Below the pieces are notes generated by a model, which worked only from the letters and a program-made list of their open reading frames with translations, had not been told where the DNA came from and made no database searches. Below, piece after piece: positions 6,528-13,286 of a stretch of 18,181 nt of DNA. Both the position numbers and the translations under genes were made by a program. The stretch's first letter is position 1. Each line of letters starts with the position of its first letter. Origin of the DNA: Bacillota bacterium (GTDB lineage: Bacteria > Bacillota > Clostridia > Oscillospirales > Ethanoligenentaceae). The stretch is taken from positions 1 to 18,181 of the forward strand of contig JAEWAU010000093.1 of NCBI GenBank assembly GCA_023391535.1, read 5' to 3'.

Positions 6528-6572
6528 GGACGAGAAAGCGTAAGAAAAATCGGGTTTTGGGAACGCGGAGCG

Positions 6573-7169
6573 TCAGCGGCCTTTGCCGTCCAGATAATAC
6601 GTCGCTTCCATATCCGCCGTGGAGAGCGCGAAGGTCAGCGGGAAGCGCTCGAACGCAAGCCCGATGTCGCGCCGGTCCTCCGTGCCGGAAAAACCCATAT
6701 GGTAGCGGATGGCGAAGGATTCCTCGCGCGTCAGGCGCAGGAAGCCCGAGATGATGTACACGGATTTCTCGCCGTGGCCGTAGGGGAGCGCGTCCTCCCA
6801 GGTATAGGTGGGAACCGTCTGCCACACGCCGTTCTCGTCCTTCACGTTGCGGGTGGAGGGGCGGTAGCAATTGATCTTGCACAGGTCGTGCAGCAGCGAA
6901 ACCAGAGCCACGCTTTCGGCGTCGTAGGCCATGCCGTAGGTATCGCGGACACGCGCGCGGCCGAGGTAATCGACAAGACATTCGTACACGTTGACGCTGT
7001 GTTCCGCAAGCCCGCCCTCGTAGGCGCTGTGGAACCGCATGCTGGCGGGCGCGGTGAAAAAGTCGCTCGATTTGGAGAGCAGATAGTCCAGAAGCTTATC
7101 CGCCCCCTCGCGCGTGATATTGCCGCGGTAGATGTCGATAAATTTCTCCTTGTATTCGGCTGGTTCCAA
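6573..7169 (-). CDS. HD-domain metal-dependent phosphohydrolase
   Basis: This 198-residue protein carries a full set of HD-superfamily metal ligands: His47 (RFHSAYEGG), His57 (LAEHSVNV), His94-Asp95 (LLHDLCKI), His132 (YGHGEKS), His157 (RYHMG) and Asp186 (STADMEA). This layout resembles the HD domain of YhaM-type 3'-5' exonucleases, but the OB-fold RNA-binding domain of YhaM is absent, so it may act on nucleotides or oligonucleotides. The substrate is unknown. I chose the TTG start at 7169 because GGGAGG lies 7 bases before it; an upstream ATG at 7214 would add 15 residues (MAGTREKRK and onward) but has no ribosome binding site. The gene follows hemW by 92 bases without a visible terminator, so both are probably on one transcript, and a strong terminator follows it. 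Confidence 0.88.
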   Translation of the reverse strand: MEPAEYKEKFIDIYRGNITREGADKLLDYLLSKSSDFFTAPASMRFHSAYEGGLAEHSVNVYECLVDYLGRARVRDTYGMAYDAESVALVSLLHDLCKINCYRPSTRNVKDENGVWQTVPTYTWEDALPYGHGEKSVYIISGFLRLTREESFAIRYHMGFSGTEDRRDIGLAFERFPLTFALSTADMEATYYLDGKGR

Positions 7170-7261
7170 AAAGATTCCTCCCGTTTGTTTTCGTTTCTCC
7201 CGCGTTCCGGCCATTCGCGGGGCTTTTCTGATTCTTCTTCAAAGGCCCGAAAATGCCGCGC

Positions 7262-8371
7262 TTAGCCGAACAGCAGGCTGCCGATTACGGCGTTGCTCAC
7301 GAGAAAGCCGCGCGCCGTAAGGGCGATGCGGCCGGGCGCGCGCGTAAGCAGTCCTCCCTGCGCGAGCGCTTCGGGCCGGGAGCCGAAAAGGGAAAAATCC
7401 GCGCCGAAACGTTCGCGCAGAGCGGATTCCCAAAGTCCTTCGGAAAGCCGCAGGCGCAGCATCACGTATTCCTCGAGCGTACCGCCCGCGCCGTCGGGCA
7501 CGGGCGCGGCGCCGGAAAGAAAGGCGGGCAGGCTGCGTTCGTAATGGAAACGCTGCCCATTAAAAAACGAATGCGCGGCGGGGCCGACACCGAGGTATTC
7601 GTCCGTGTTCCAATACCGCAGGTTGTGGCGCGAGGCAAAGCCGGGGCGGGCAAAGTTGGAGATTTCATACTGCTCGTAGCCGCGGCGCTCCAGTTCCCGG
7701 CAGGCCGAAAGATAGGCTTCCGCCTGAGCGTCGTCGTCCGGCAGGCGCAGGCTGTTTTTCTGCAGGAAAAACGGCGTGCCCTCCTCCACCTTGAGCAGGT
7801 ACGCGGAGATATGCTCGGGCGCGAGCGCCGCCGCGAAGCCGATGGAGCGCCGCATGCTTTCGGGCGTCTGGCCCGGCGTGCAGAGCATCAGGTCCAGCGA
7901 GAGGTTCGCAAAACCCGCCGCGCGCGCAGCGCGCACCGCTTCCTCCACCTGGCGAGGGGTGTGCCGGCGCCCGAGCGCGCACAGCTCCTCCGGCACGGCG
8001 GACTGCATCCCCAGCGAAACCCGGTTGAAGCCCGCCGCCCGCCACCGTGCAAACGCCCCGGCTTCCACGCTGCCGGGGTTTGCCTCCAGCGTAATCTCGG
8101 CGTTTTGCGCAATATCGAACGCCTCACGCACGGCGGAAAGTAGGCGGCACAGGCCGTCCCCGAGCAGCGAGGGCGTTCCGCCTCCCAAATAGACGGTATC
8201 CACCGCACGCCCGGCCGCGCGCGCGCCCCATTCCCGCAGGCAGCGCTCCGCGGCCTCGAGATACCGCTCGGCCAGCGCTGCGGTGAGGGGAACCGAATAG
8301 AAATCGCAGTACGGGCATTTGCCGGGCGAACAGAACGGCACATGTATGTAGATTCCGAGTGTGTCCGGCAT
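7262..8371 (-). CDS. hemW: HemW-like radical SAM protein (heme chaperone; formerly 'oxygen-independent coproporphyrinogen III oxidase')
   Basis: This 369-residue protein has HemW length and layout. The radical SAM core starts with GIYIHVPFC (6-14), followed by the YLGGGTPSLL glycine motif, LEANPGS, RVSLGMQSA and a HemN_C-like C-terminal region (YWNTDEYLGVGPAAHSF onward). Cys22 is followed by D-F rather than the extra Cys of true HemN oxidases, which points to HemW, a heme chaperone. The cluster-binding cysteines are Cys14, Cys19 and Cys22, giving C-x4-C-x2-C instead of the usual C-x3-C-x2-C; the codons TGT TCG CCC GGC AAA TGC are unambiguous in the given sequence. The ATG at 8371 follows GAGG with 6-base spacing. 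It probably heads an operon with the HD-domain gene. Confidence 0.9.
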   Translation of the reverse strand: MPDTLGIYIHVPFCSPGKCPYCDFYSVPLTAALAERYLEAAERCLREWGARAAGRAVDTVYLGGGTPSLLGDGLCRLLSAVREAFDIAQNAEITLEANPGSVEAGAFARWRAAGFNRVSLGMQSAVPEELCALGRRHTPRQVEEAVRAARAAGFANLSLDLMLCTPGQTPESMRRSIGFAAALAPEHISAYLLKVEEGTPFFLQKNSLRLPDDDAQAEAYLSACRELERRGYEQYEISNFARPGFASRHNLRYWNTDEYLGVGPAAHSFFNGQRFHYERSLPAFLSGAAPVPDGAGGTLEEYVMLRLRLSEGLWESALRERFGADFSLFGSRPEALAQGGLLTRAPGRIALTARGFLVSNAVIGSLLFG

Positions 8372-8476
8372 GATTTGCCTCGCTTTCCTTCTGTAAATCC
8401 GCGCGCCGCGCGCGCTCCGGCGCGTTGCGGCCGTGCTTCGAAAACGGCCGATAATGCCGCTTTTCCATACAAAGCT

Positions 8477-8505
8477 AGTATAACACGCCGCTTTTTCCGG
8501 AGCAA
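8477..8505 (-). promoter_or_regulatory. hemW promoter
   Basis: On the minus strand TTGCTC (8505..8500) and TATACT (8482..8477) are separated by exactly 17 bases. The transcript would start near 8470 and have a leader of about 100 bases. Confidence 0.65.
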
Positions 8506-8617
8506 CCCCGGCGGCCGCGCGCGAGGTAGAGCGCCTGCTGCTCATTTCCGGCTGGCAGCGGTTCCGGAATAAATTGGAGATGAGTTTTTTTCTAATTTGA
8601 AATGGAAATGCCGTAGG

Positions 8618-8646
8618 TTGACAAGGCATGTAAAAGCGCATATAAT
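8618..8646 (+). promoter_or_regulatory. aspS promoter (consensus sigma-A)
   Basis: This is a perfect TTGACA (8618-8623), a 17-base spacer and a perfect TATAAT (8641-8646). The start of transcription is expected near 8653, at the 5' end of the T-box leader. Confidence 0.9.
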
Positions 8647-8652
8647 AACTCT

Positions 8653-8869
8653 GAAGTTCCGCTTTTTGGGGAAGCCCTGCAGGGAGCCGCGTCACCGACT
8701 GAAAGCGCGGCGGGCGATAAGAAGAGCGGGGAACGCTTCGCGGCACGGCCCGGAAATTGCATAGCGGAAAGTGGATGCGGTTTTCCGCATCAATGCGGGT
8801 GGCACCGCGGGCAGTAAATGCTCGTCCCGGAAATTATTGAAACGATAATTTCCGGGATTTTTTTATTTT
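8653..8869 (+). promoter_or_regulatory. T-box riboswitch controlling aspS
   Basis: The core T-box GGGTGGCACCGCGG is at 8797-8810 and is followed by the antiterminator partner CGTCCCGG (8824-8830). Stem I starts near 8653: its base pairs GTTCC-GCT with AGC-GG-GGAAC, and its upper part shows the AG-bulge (AGGGAG) and the CTGAAAG distal loop inside a CCGCG/CGCGG helix. A 7-bp stem III (GATGCGG/CCGCATC) precedes the T-box. Uncharged tRNA should stabilise the antiterminator and allow aspS transcription. I could not place the specifier codon with confidence; GAT near 8719 and AAC near 8732 are candidates, and they would sense Asp and Asn tRNA respectively. Confidence 0.93.
8826..8869 (+). terminator. 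T-box-controlled terminator
   Basis: A perfect 12-bp stem (8826-8837 with 8845-8856, CCCGGAAATTAT/ATAATTTCCGGG) has a 7-base loop and is followed by ATTTTTTTATTTT. Its left arm overlaps the antiterminator pairing partner of the T-box, giving the expected on/off switch. Confidence 0.92.
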
Positions 8870-8929
8870 GACACGGACGGCGGCGAGGAAGCCGCGGCTT
8901 TTGCCAAAAGGAAAGGTGGGCATTTCAGG

Positions 8930-10657
8930 ATGTTAAGAACGCACGATTGCAACGAGCTGCGGGAACGGCATATCGGCAGCACGGCCACGCTTGCGGGGTG
9001 GGTGGATACCATTCGCGACCACGGCGCCGTGAAGTTTCTGGATCTGCGCGACCAGCACGGCGTGACGCAGATCGTGTTCCACGACGATTCCATGCTGGAG
9101 GGCGTTGGGCGCGAAACAGTGATTTCGGCCACCGGCGTGGTGCGCAAGCGGGACGACGACACCGTCAACCCCAAGCTGGAAACGGGCACGGTGGAGCTGC
9201 ACGCCCAAAGTATCCGGGTGCTGGGCGAGTGCCGGCATATGCTCCCGTTCGAGATCCGGGAATCCACCGCCACGCGCGAGGAACTCCGGCTCAAATACCG
9301 TTTTCTGGACCTGCGCAATCCGGATATCCACAAAAATATCGTTCTGCGCTCGCAGGTGATCCGCTACCTGCGCAGCCGCATGGAAGAACTGGGCTTTATG
9401 GAGATCCAGACGCCCATCCTCACTGCGTCGTCGCCCGAAGGCGCGCGGGATTACCTCGTGCCCAGCCGCAAGCACCGCGGGAAGTTCTACGCCCTGCCGC
9501 AGGCGCCGCAGCAGTTCAAGCAGATGCTGATGGTTTCGGGCTTCGATAAATACTACCAGATCGCGCCGTGCTTCCGCGACGAGGACGCGCGCGGAGACCG
9601 TTCCCCCGGCGAATTCTACCAGCTCGATTTTGAGATGGCGTTCGCCGAGCAGGAGGACGTGCTCGGCGTGGCCGAAAGCGTGCTCTCCGATACTTTCGCG
9701 CATTTTTCGGAAAAGCGCGTGTCGCCCGCGCCCTTCCGCCGCATCACCTACCGCGACGCGATGCTGCACTACGGCAGCGACAAGCCGGACTTGCGCAATC
9801 CGCTGCTCATCCACGACCTGACGGAGTTTTTCGCACATGTGGATTTCGCCCTTTTCAAAAACAAGCCGGTGCGCGGCATTGTGGCAAACTGCGAAGGGCA
9901 GCCGCGCAGCTTCTTTGAAAGCTCCGAAAAATACGCGCTTTCCGTCGGCATGAAGGGGCTGGGGTATCTCACGCTCGCGGGCGGCGTGTTCAAAGGCCCC
10001 ATCGACAAATTCCTCAAACCCGAACAGAAGGCGCGGCTGATCGCCGATCTCGGCCTCAAAGAAGGGGATACGCTGTTCTTCATCTGCGACCGACTCCCCG
10101 TGGTGAACACGCTTGCCGGGCAGATCCGCGCGTGGCTCGGCGAAAACCTCGGCCTCATCGAGCGCGACGCGTTCGAGTTCTGCTTCGTGGTGGATTTCCC
10201 CATGTATGAGCTGGACCCCGAAACGGGTGCCGTCACGTTTACGCACAACCCGTTCTCCATGCCGCAGGGCGGGCTGGAGGCGCTGGAACAGAAGGACCCG
10301 CTGGAGATTCTGGCCTACCAGTATGATGTGGTGTGCAACGGCGTGGAGCTTTCCAGCGGCGCGGTGCGCAACCATTCGCCCGAGATTATGAAAAAGGCGT
10401 TCGCTATTGCGGGGTACAGCGAGGAAGAGCTGGAGCGCCGGTTCGGCGCGCTCTATACGGCGTTCCAGTACGGCGCGCCGCCGCACGCGGGCATGGCCCC
10501 GGGCATCGACCGCATGATTATGCTGCTGGCGGGGGAGGAAACCATCCGCGACGTCATCGCTTTCCCGCTCAACGGCAACGCGCAGGACCTGCTGATGGGA
10601 GCGCCCTCCGAGGCGACGGAGCAGCAGCTCCGGGAAGTGCACATCAAGCTGCGCTGA
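8930..10657 (+). CDS. aspS: Aspartyl-tRNA synthetase, probably non-discriminating
   Basis: This 575-residue class IIb synthetase attaches aspartate to tRNA-Asp. An N-terminal OB-fold anticodon domain (about 1-100) is followed by the catalytic core with the flipping-loop segment SSPEGARDYLVPS (167-179), QAPQQFKQ (191-198) and motif 2 FRDEDARGDRSPGEF (215-229). Next come a bacterial GAD insertion domain (roughly 290-400) and motif 3 GMAPGIDR with Arg528. Motif 2 has one extra residue (SPGEF) relative to the common bacterial RxDRxPEF form. Residue 31 is His (IRDHGAV). In characterised bacterial AspRS enzymes His at this place marks non-discriminating enzymes, which also make Asp-tRNA-Asn for the GatCAB amidotransferase, whereas Leu marks discriminating ones. 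The ATG at 8930 is preceded by an AAAGGTGG element. Expression is controlled by the T-box leader. Confidence 0.96.
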   Translation: MLRTHDCNELRERHIGSTATLAGWVDTIRDHGAVKFLDLRDQHGVTQIVFHDDSMLEGVGRETVISATGVVRKRDDDTVNPKLETGTVELHAQSIRVLGECRHMLPFEIRESTATREELRLKYRFLDLRNPDIHKNIVLRSQVIRYLRSRMEELGFMEIQTPILTASSPEGARDYLVPSRKHRGKFYALPQAPQQFKQMLMVSGFDKYYQIAPCFRDEDARGDRSPGEFYQLDFEMAFAEQEDVLGVAESVLSDTFAHFSEKRVSPAPFRRITYRDAMLHYGSDKPDLRNPLLIHDLTEFFAHVDFALFKNKPVRGIVANCEGQPRSFFESSEKYALSVGMKGLGYLTLAGGVFKGPIDKFLKPEQKARLIADLGLKEGDTLFFICDRLPVVNTLAGQIRAWLGENLGLIERDAFEFCFVVDFPMYELDPETGAVTFTHNPFSMPQGGLEALEQKDPLEILAYQYDVVCNGVELSSGAVRNHSPEIMKKAFAIAGYSEEELERRFGALYTAFQYGAPPHAGMAPGIDRMIMLLAGEETIRDVIAFPLNGNAQDLLMGAPSEATEQQLREVHIKLR

Positions 10658-10679
10658 ACCGGAATACCGTTTCGTCCAC

Positions 10680-10712
10680 AAAAAAACGCGCCCGCAAAGG
10701 GCGCGTTTTTTT
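10680..10712. terminator. Shared convergent terminator of aspS and the S41 peptidase gene
   Basis: A CGCGCCC/GGGCGCG stem (10687-10693 with 10699-10705) with a 5-base loop is flanked by A-run 10680-10686 and T-run 10706-10712. It works as a rho-independent terminator in both directions and lies between the two convergent genes. Confidence 0.92.
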
Positions 10713-10791
10713 GGCGTGCTGCAGTTCCCGCGCCGACGGCGCCGGGCGCGGCTTTTATCCGGCGGAACTTACGCCGCAAGCGGAACTGGCG

Positions 10792-12135
10792 TCAGCCAAA
10801 CGAGCGCAGCGCGGCCTGCAAAGCGTCGGCGCCGTCGGGCGTCTGGATATCCGGCGTAAGCTCGCGCTCGGCGTTCTTGGAGGAATCGGGCCGCAGCCAC
10901 TGCTTGTGGGAAACGCTGCCCTGCAGGCCGGAATTGTTCAGCGTAAAGTCGATGATGTCGCCATAGCCGGAGGGCATGTTGGCGGAGGGCTGCCCCACGA
11001 TTTTGCCGAGGCGCCCATCCTGCACCCACACGGCGAGCATGGTGGCGGAGCTGAACGTGCCGGCGTCGGTGAGCACCCGCAGCTGGAGATGGGGGTTCGG
11101 CTTCGCGGTGTTATTCGGCGCGGAGCGGTAAACCCCGGAGGAATGGAGATACCCGATCTGGGCCTGCGCCGGTTTGGAATAGCGCACGAGCACGCCGTAG
11201 GTGCCGGGCTTCATGCCGAGAGCGTTCAGAATTTCTTCGCAGACCTCACTGTTGCCGCCGCCGTTGCCGCGCACGTCCACCACCACTTTATCGGTGCCGC
11301 CGGCCACGGCTTTTTTGAGGGCGCTCAGCGTTTGGGCGAATGTGGAATCGAACGTGCAGGAGCGAAGCGTGAACACAAAGACGCCGTTTTCCATTTGGCC
11401 CGAAGCGACGGAAGAACCGCCGTCAGCCGCATCGCTCAGCAGCGAAGTGGGGCCGAACGGCACGTCGATTGTGCTCAGCGCGCCGTTTTGCTCAACGGCG
11501 ACGGGCACGCTGCCGCCGAGGTTCGGAATCAGCAGGCTGAGAACAGAGGCATAGGTGCTGTACTGCCCGTTCGCCCGGTAAACCGCCGCGTCGTTTTCCT
11601 CGGGGAACAGAGCGGCGATTTTAGCCGTGATTTTTTCCACTGGCACGCCGCCGATGGAAACGGCCTGCGCGCCCTTGGGCAGATTGCCGCCGAACGAAAC
11701 CAGCGCGCCGTTTTCCCACCGCCAGTTCACCTGCAAAAAGCTGCCTTCCGTACAGTAGACGTGCGTGTGCCCATCCTCCAGGGAGGTGAGAAACTGCGAG
11801 GTGAGCGCCCTAAACGCGAACACCGAGGTCGTCTGCTTCGCGGCGGCCAGGTAGGCGCTTTTGGCCCGCGTGTAGGCGGCGGGCGGCGTGTGAAGGAAAA
11901 CCGGGTGCACCTGCTCCACGAAACTTGTCATCTGCGCGGCGTCCGCTTCCGCCTGAGCCGGGGTCAGGGCGGTGTTCGTAACAAATCCGGAAGCATTGAA
12001 AACGGGGTGCTTGAGCATGATCGGCATATCGCTGAAATAGAGGTACCCGGCCGCCGCCCCCAGCAGCAGGAACACCCCCAAAAGGCAGCCCACAAGCACA
12101 CGGGGCCATTTTCGCTTTGCCGCATGTTTTTTCAT
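10792..12135 (-). CDS. Membrane-anchored S41-family (C-terminal-processing-like) peptidase
   Basis: This 447-residue protein has a positively charged N terminus (MKKHAAKRKW) and one membrane segment at about 11-34, so the bulk is outside the cell. Features of S41 peptidases follow: LEDGHTHV (119-126), a PDZ-like stretch around 145-175 (AQAVSIGGVPVEKI), the VVVDVRGNGGG motif (284-294) and the nucleophile region DAGTFSSATMLA (357-368), where Ser362 is the likely catalytic residue. The Glu that often follows two residues later in S41 enzymes is replaced by Thr-Met here. A candidate catalytic Lys is Lys378 (GRLGKIVG). Probable roles are cleavage of secreted or wall-associated peptides, but no substrate can be named. 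The ATG at 12135 has a GGAAGGCGG element before it; an upstream ATG at 12228 would place 31 extra residues before the membrane anchor and is less likely. Promoter not evident; it may share the panE-family transcript. Confidence 0.85.
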   Translation of the reverse strand: MKKHAAKRKWPRVLVGCLLGVFLLLGAAAGYLYFSDMPIMLKHPVFNASGFVTNTALTPAQAEADAAQMTSFVEQVHPVFLHTPPAAYTRAKSAYLAAAKQTTSVFAFRALTSQFLTSLEDGHTHVYCTEGSFLQVNWRWENGALVSFGGNLPKGAQAVSIGGVPVEKITAKIAALFPEENDAAVYRANGQYSTYASVLSLLIPNLGGSVPVAVEQNGALSTIDVPFGPTSLLSDAADGGSSVASGQMENGVFVFTLRSCTFDSTFAQTLSALKKAVAGGTDKVVVDVRGNGGGNSEVCEEILNALGMKPGTYGVLVRYSKPAQAQIGYLHSSGVYRSAPNNTAKPNPHLQLRVLTDAGTFSSATMLAVWVQDGRLGKIVGQPSANMPSGYGDIIDFTLNNSGLQGSVSHKQWLRPDSSKNAERELTPDIQTPDGADALQAALRSFG

Positions 12136-12155
12136 CTGTCTAAACCGCCTTCCGT

Positions 12156-12187
12156 GGGGCGCCGCAGCGTCGGGGCGCCGCAGCGTC
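12156..12187. repeat. Perfect 16-base tandem repeat
   Basis: GGGGCGCCGCAGCGTC occurs twice in direct succession (12156-12171 and 12172-12187), followed by a partial third copy (GGGGGCACCG). It lies 21 bases upstream of the S41 peptidase start, in its leader, next to a further GAGGCGCC inverted element. Confidence 0.85.
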
Positions 12188-12271
12188 GGGGGCACCGAGG
12201 CGCCCGGATGTCGTTTGTTCCAATTCAAAGCAAATCCGCCGCGCGGCTTTCCGCTTCCGCATTTTCCCCTG

Positions 12272-13183
12272 TCAGCCCCGGCGCATAGCCTCGCGGGATT
12301 CGAGCAGCAGCCGCAGCACGTGGTTCACCGGTGTGGGCACGCCATGCTCCCGCCCCAGGCGCTCCACGGTTCCGGAAAAATACTCCACTTCGGTTTTGCG
12401 CCCGGCCTCCACGTCCTGAAGCATCGAGGTTTTGCCCTCGGGCGAGAAGCCGCGCAGCTTTTCCTCAAATTCCAGCGCGTCGCGCTCAAAAAGGGCGACG
12501 CCGCAGACCTTGGCCAGCGCCACCACCTCCAGCATGGCTTCGTGGAAGAGCTGGGCGTTGGGGGCGAGCACCATTTTACCGTAGGGCGCTCCCGCCACGG
12601 CGGAAACCTGATTGCAGCCCACGTTGAGCATCCATTTTTTCCACACGGCGCGCAGCATGTCGGGGCAGGCCTCTGCCGAAAGCCCCGCGCCCTCCAGATA
12701 CCGCCGCACGGCCTCCACCTCCGGCGCGGGGTTTGTGTTCTCCGCGTACCCGAACTGGATGAGCCCGTTGCTCACGTTTGTCACGCCCGCGTCCGTGCGC
12801 ACCGCGTCCACATACACGCACAGCCCGTAGAACACCGGGTTTTTAGGGAAAGCCTCCTGCAGCCGGTCCCGTGCGGAGATTCCGTTGAGCAGCGGCAGAA
12901 TCACCGTGCCAGGCCCCACGACGCCGTGCATGTCCCGGATGGTTTCGTCCAGGCTGTAATTTTTGACGCAGACGATCACGAGCTCTGCCGGAAACGCCTC
13001 GCCGGGCGCGATAACGCGCGGCGTGAATGCCGTGCCGTTGAGGAAAACGCCCTTCCGGAGCTTTTCGGCGCGCTCCCCGCCCGCCACGACGGCGAAGTTC
13101 CCGCCGTATGCCCGCTGCAGCGCGCAGCCGTATACCGTACCGATGGCGCCCATTCCGATGAGCGCCGATTTCCGAATTTCCAT
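12272..13183 (-). CDS. Ketopantoate reductase family protein (PanE/ApbA-like)
   Basis: This 303-residue protein has normal PanE length. It has the NAD(P)H-binding glycine motif GMGAIG (10-15), the KNYSLDE segment (74-80) at the substrate-facing edge of the Rossmann domain, and the catalytic block WKKWMLNVGCNQVSAVAG (181-198), with Lys183 and Asn187/Asn191 in the expected places. It also has the C-terminal TSMLQDVEAGRKTEVEYFSG block (252-271). True PanE reduces 2-dehydropantoate to pantoate for coenzyme A synthesis. No panB, panC or panD is near, and this family includes paralogues acting on other 2-keto acids, so I leave the symbol empty. The ATG at 13183 follows GGAGA by 7 bases; an upstream start at 13252 is not supported by the family. 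Confidence 0.87.
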   Translation of the reverse strand: MEIRKSALIGMGAIGTVYGCALQRAYGGNFAVVAGGERAEKLRKGVFLNGTAFTPRVIAPGEAFPAELVIVCVKNYSLDETIRDMHGVVGPGTVILPLLNGISARDRLQEAFPKNPVFYGLCVYVDAVRTDAGVTNVSNGLIQFGYAENTNPAPEVEAVRRYLEGAGLSAEACPDMLRAVWKKWMLNVGCNQVSAVAGAPYGKMVLAPNAQLFHEAMLEVVALAKVCGVALFERDALEFEEKLRGFSPEGKTSMLQDVEAGRKTEVEYFSGTVERLGREHGVPTPVNHVLRLLLESREAMRRG

Positions 13184-13219
13184 CCTGTTCTCTCCGTTTC
13201 CCGCAGATTGTTTTGCACT

Positions 13220-13228
13220 ATTATACCA
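13220..13228 (-). promoter_or_regulatory. Extended -10 promoter of the PanE-like gene
   Basis: On the minus strand TGG is followed directly by a perfect TATAAT (13225..13220). No good -35 is seen at 16-18 bases, so this is probably an extended -10 promoter. Transcription would start near 13213, only about 30 bases from the start codon. Confidence 0.55.
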
Positions 13229-13256
13229 TAAATTGCTGCAAGCCGCGCGCAAAATG

Positions 13257-13283
13257 CAGGAGAGCCCGATTCGGCGGGTCCTG
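13257..13283 (-). terminator. Weak terminator after the LuxR-type regulator gene
   Basis: An interrupted hairpin (CAGGA...CCG / CGG...TCCTG) lies directly after the regulator stop codon. On the minus strand it is followed by CATTTTG, a poor T-run; on the plus strand GTTTTTAC follows. It is the only candidate between the regulator and the PanE-like gene. Confidence 0.4.
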
Positions 13284-13286
13284 TTT

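Larger units (their letters stand above)
6038..6572. other. Gene-poor region with promoters, a short repeat and a terminator
   Basis: This 535-base interval holds the leader and promoter of the 84-residue protein (6038-6226), an AT-rich patch with a TATAAT on the plus strand (6276-6281), a tandem 13/14-base repeat (6284-6310), and several possible hairpins. The hairpins include an 8-bp CGGATTTT/AAAATCCG stem at 6335-6342/6361-6368 and TTCGGCGG/CCGCCGGA near 6450-6475. The interval ends in a strong terminator at 6482-6527. Open frames exist on both strands, including a plus-strand GTG frame at 6346-6543 with coding-like codon use, but none has a usable ribosome binding site and this one runs through the terminator hairpin. 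It could be a small RNA, a gene remnant or plain spacer. Confidence 0.4.

Noticed and set aside
6346..6543. 65-residue basic protein on the plus strand
   Set aside because: The GTG start is about 20 bases from the nearest ribosome-binding-like sequence, and the frame runs through a strong bidirectional terminator hairpin. Kept only as a possible remnant.
8933..10681. 582-residue open frame antisense to aspS
   Set aside because: It mirrors aspS codon structure in GC-rich DNA, has no recognisable domain, and runs into the shared terminator. It is a shadow.
10333..12288. 651-residue open frame on the plus strand across aspS and the S41 gene
   Set aside because: It is antisense to a clear peptidase gene and crosses the terminator at 10680-10712; no domain is visible.
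13098..13183. panE gene symbol for the ketopantoate reductase-like gene
   Set aside because: Catalytic residues fit, but no pantothenate genes are nearby and the family has paralogues with other substrates, so the symbol was left empty.
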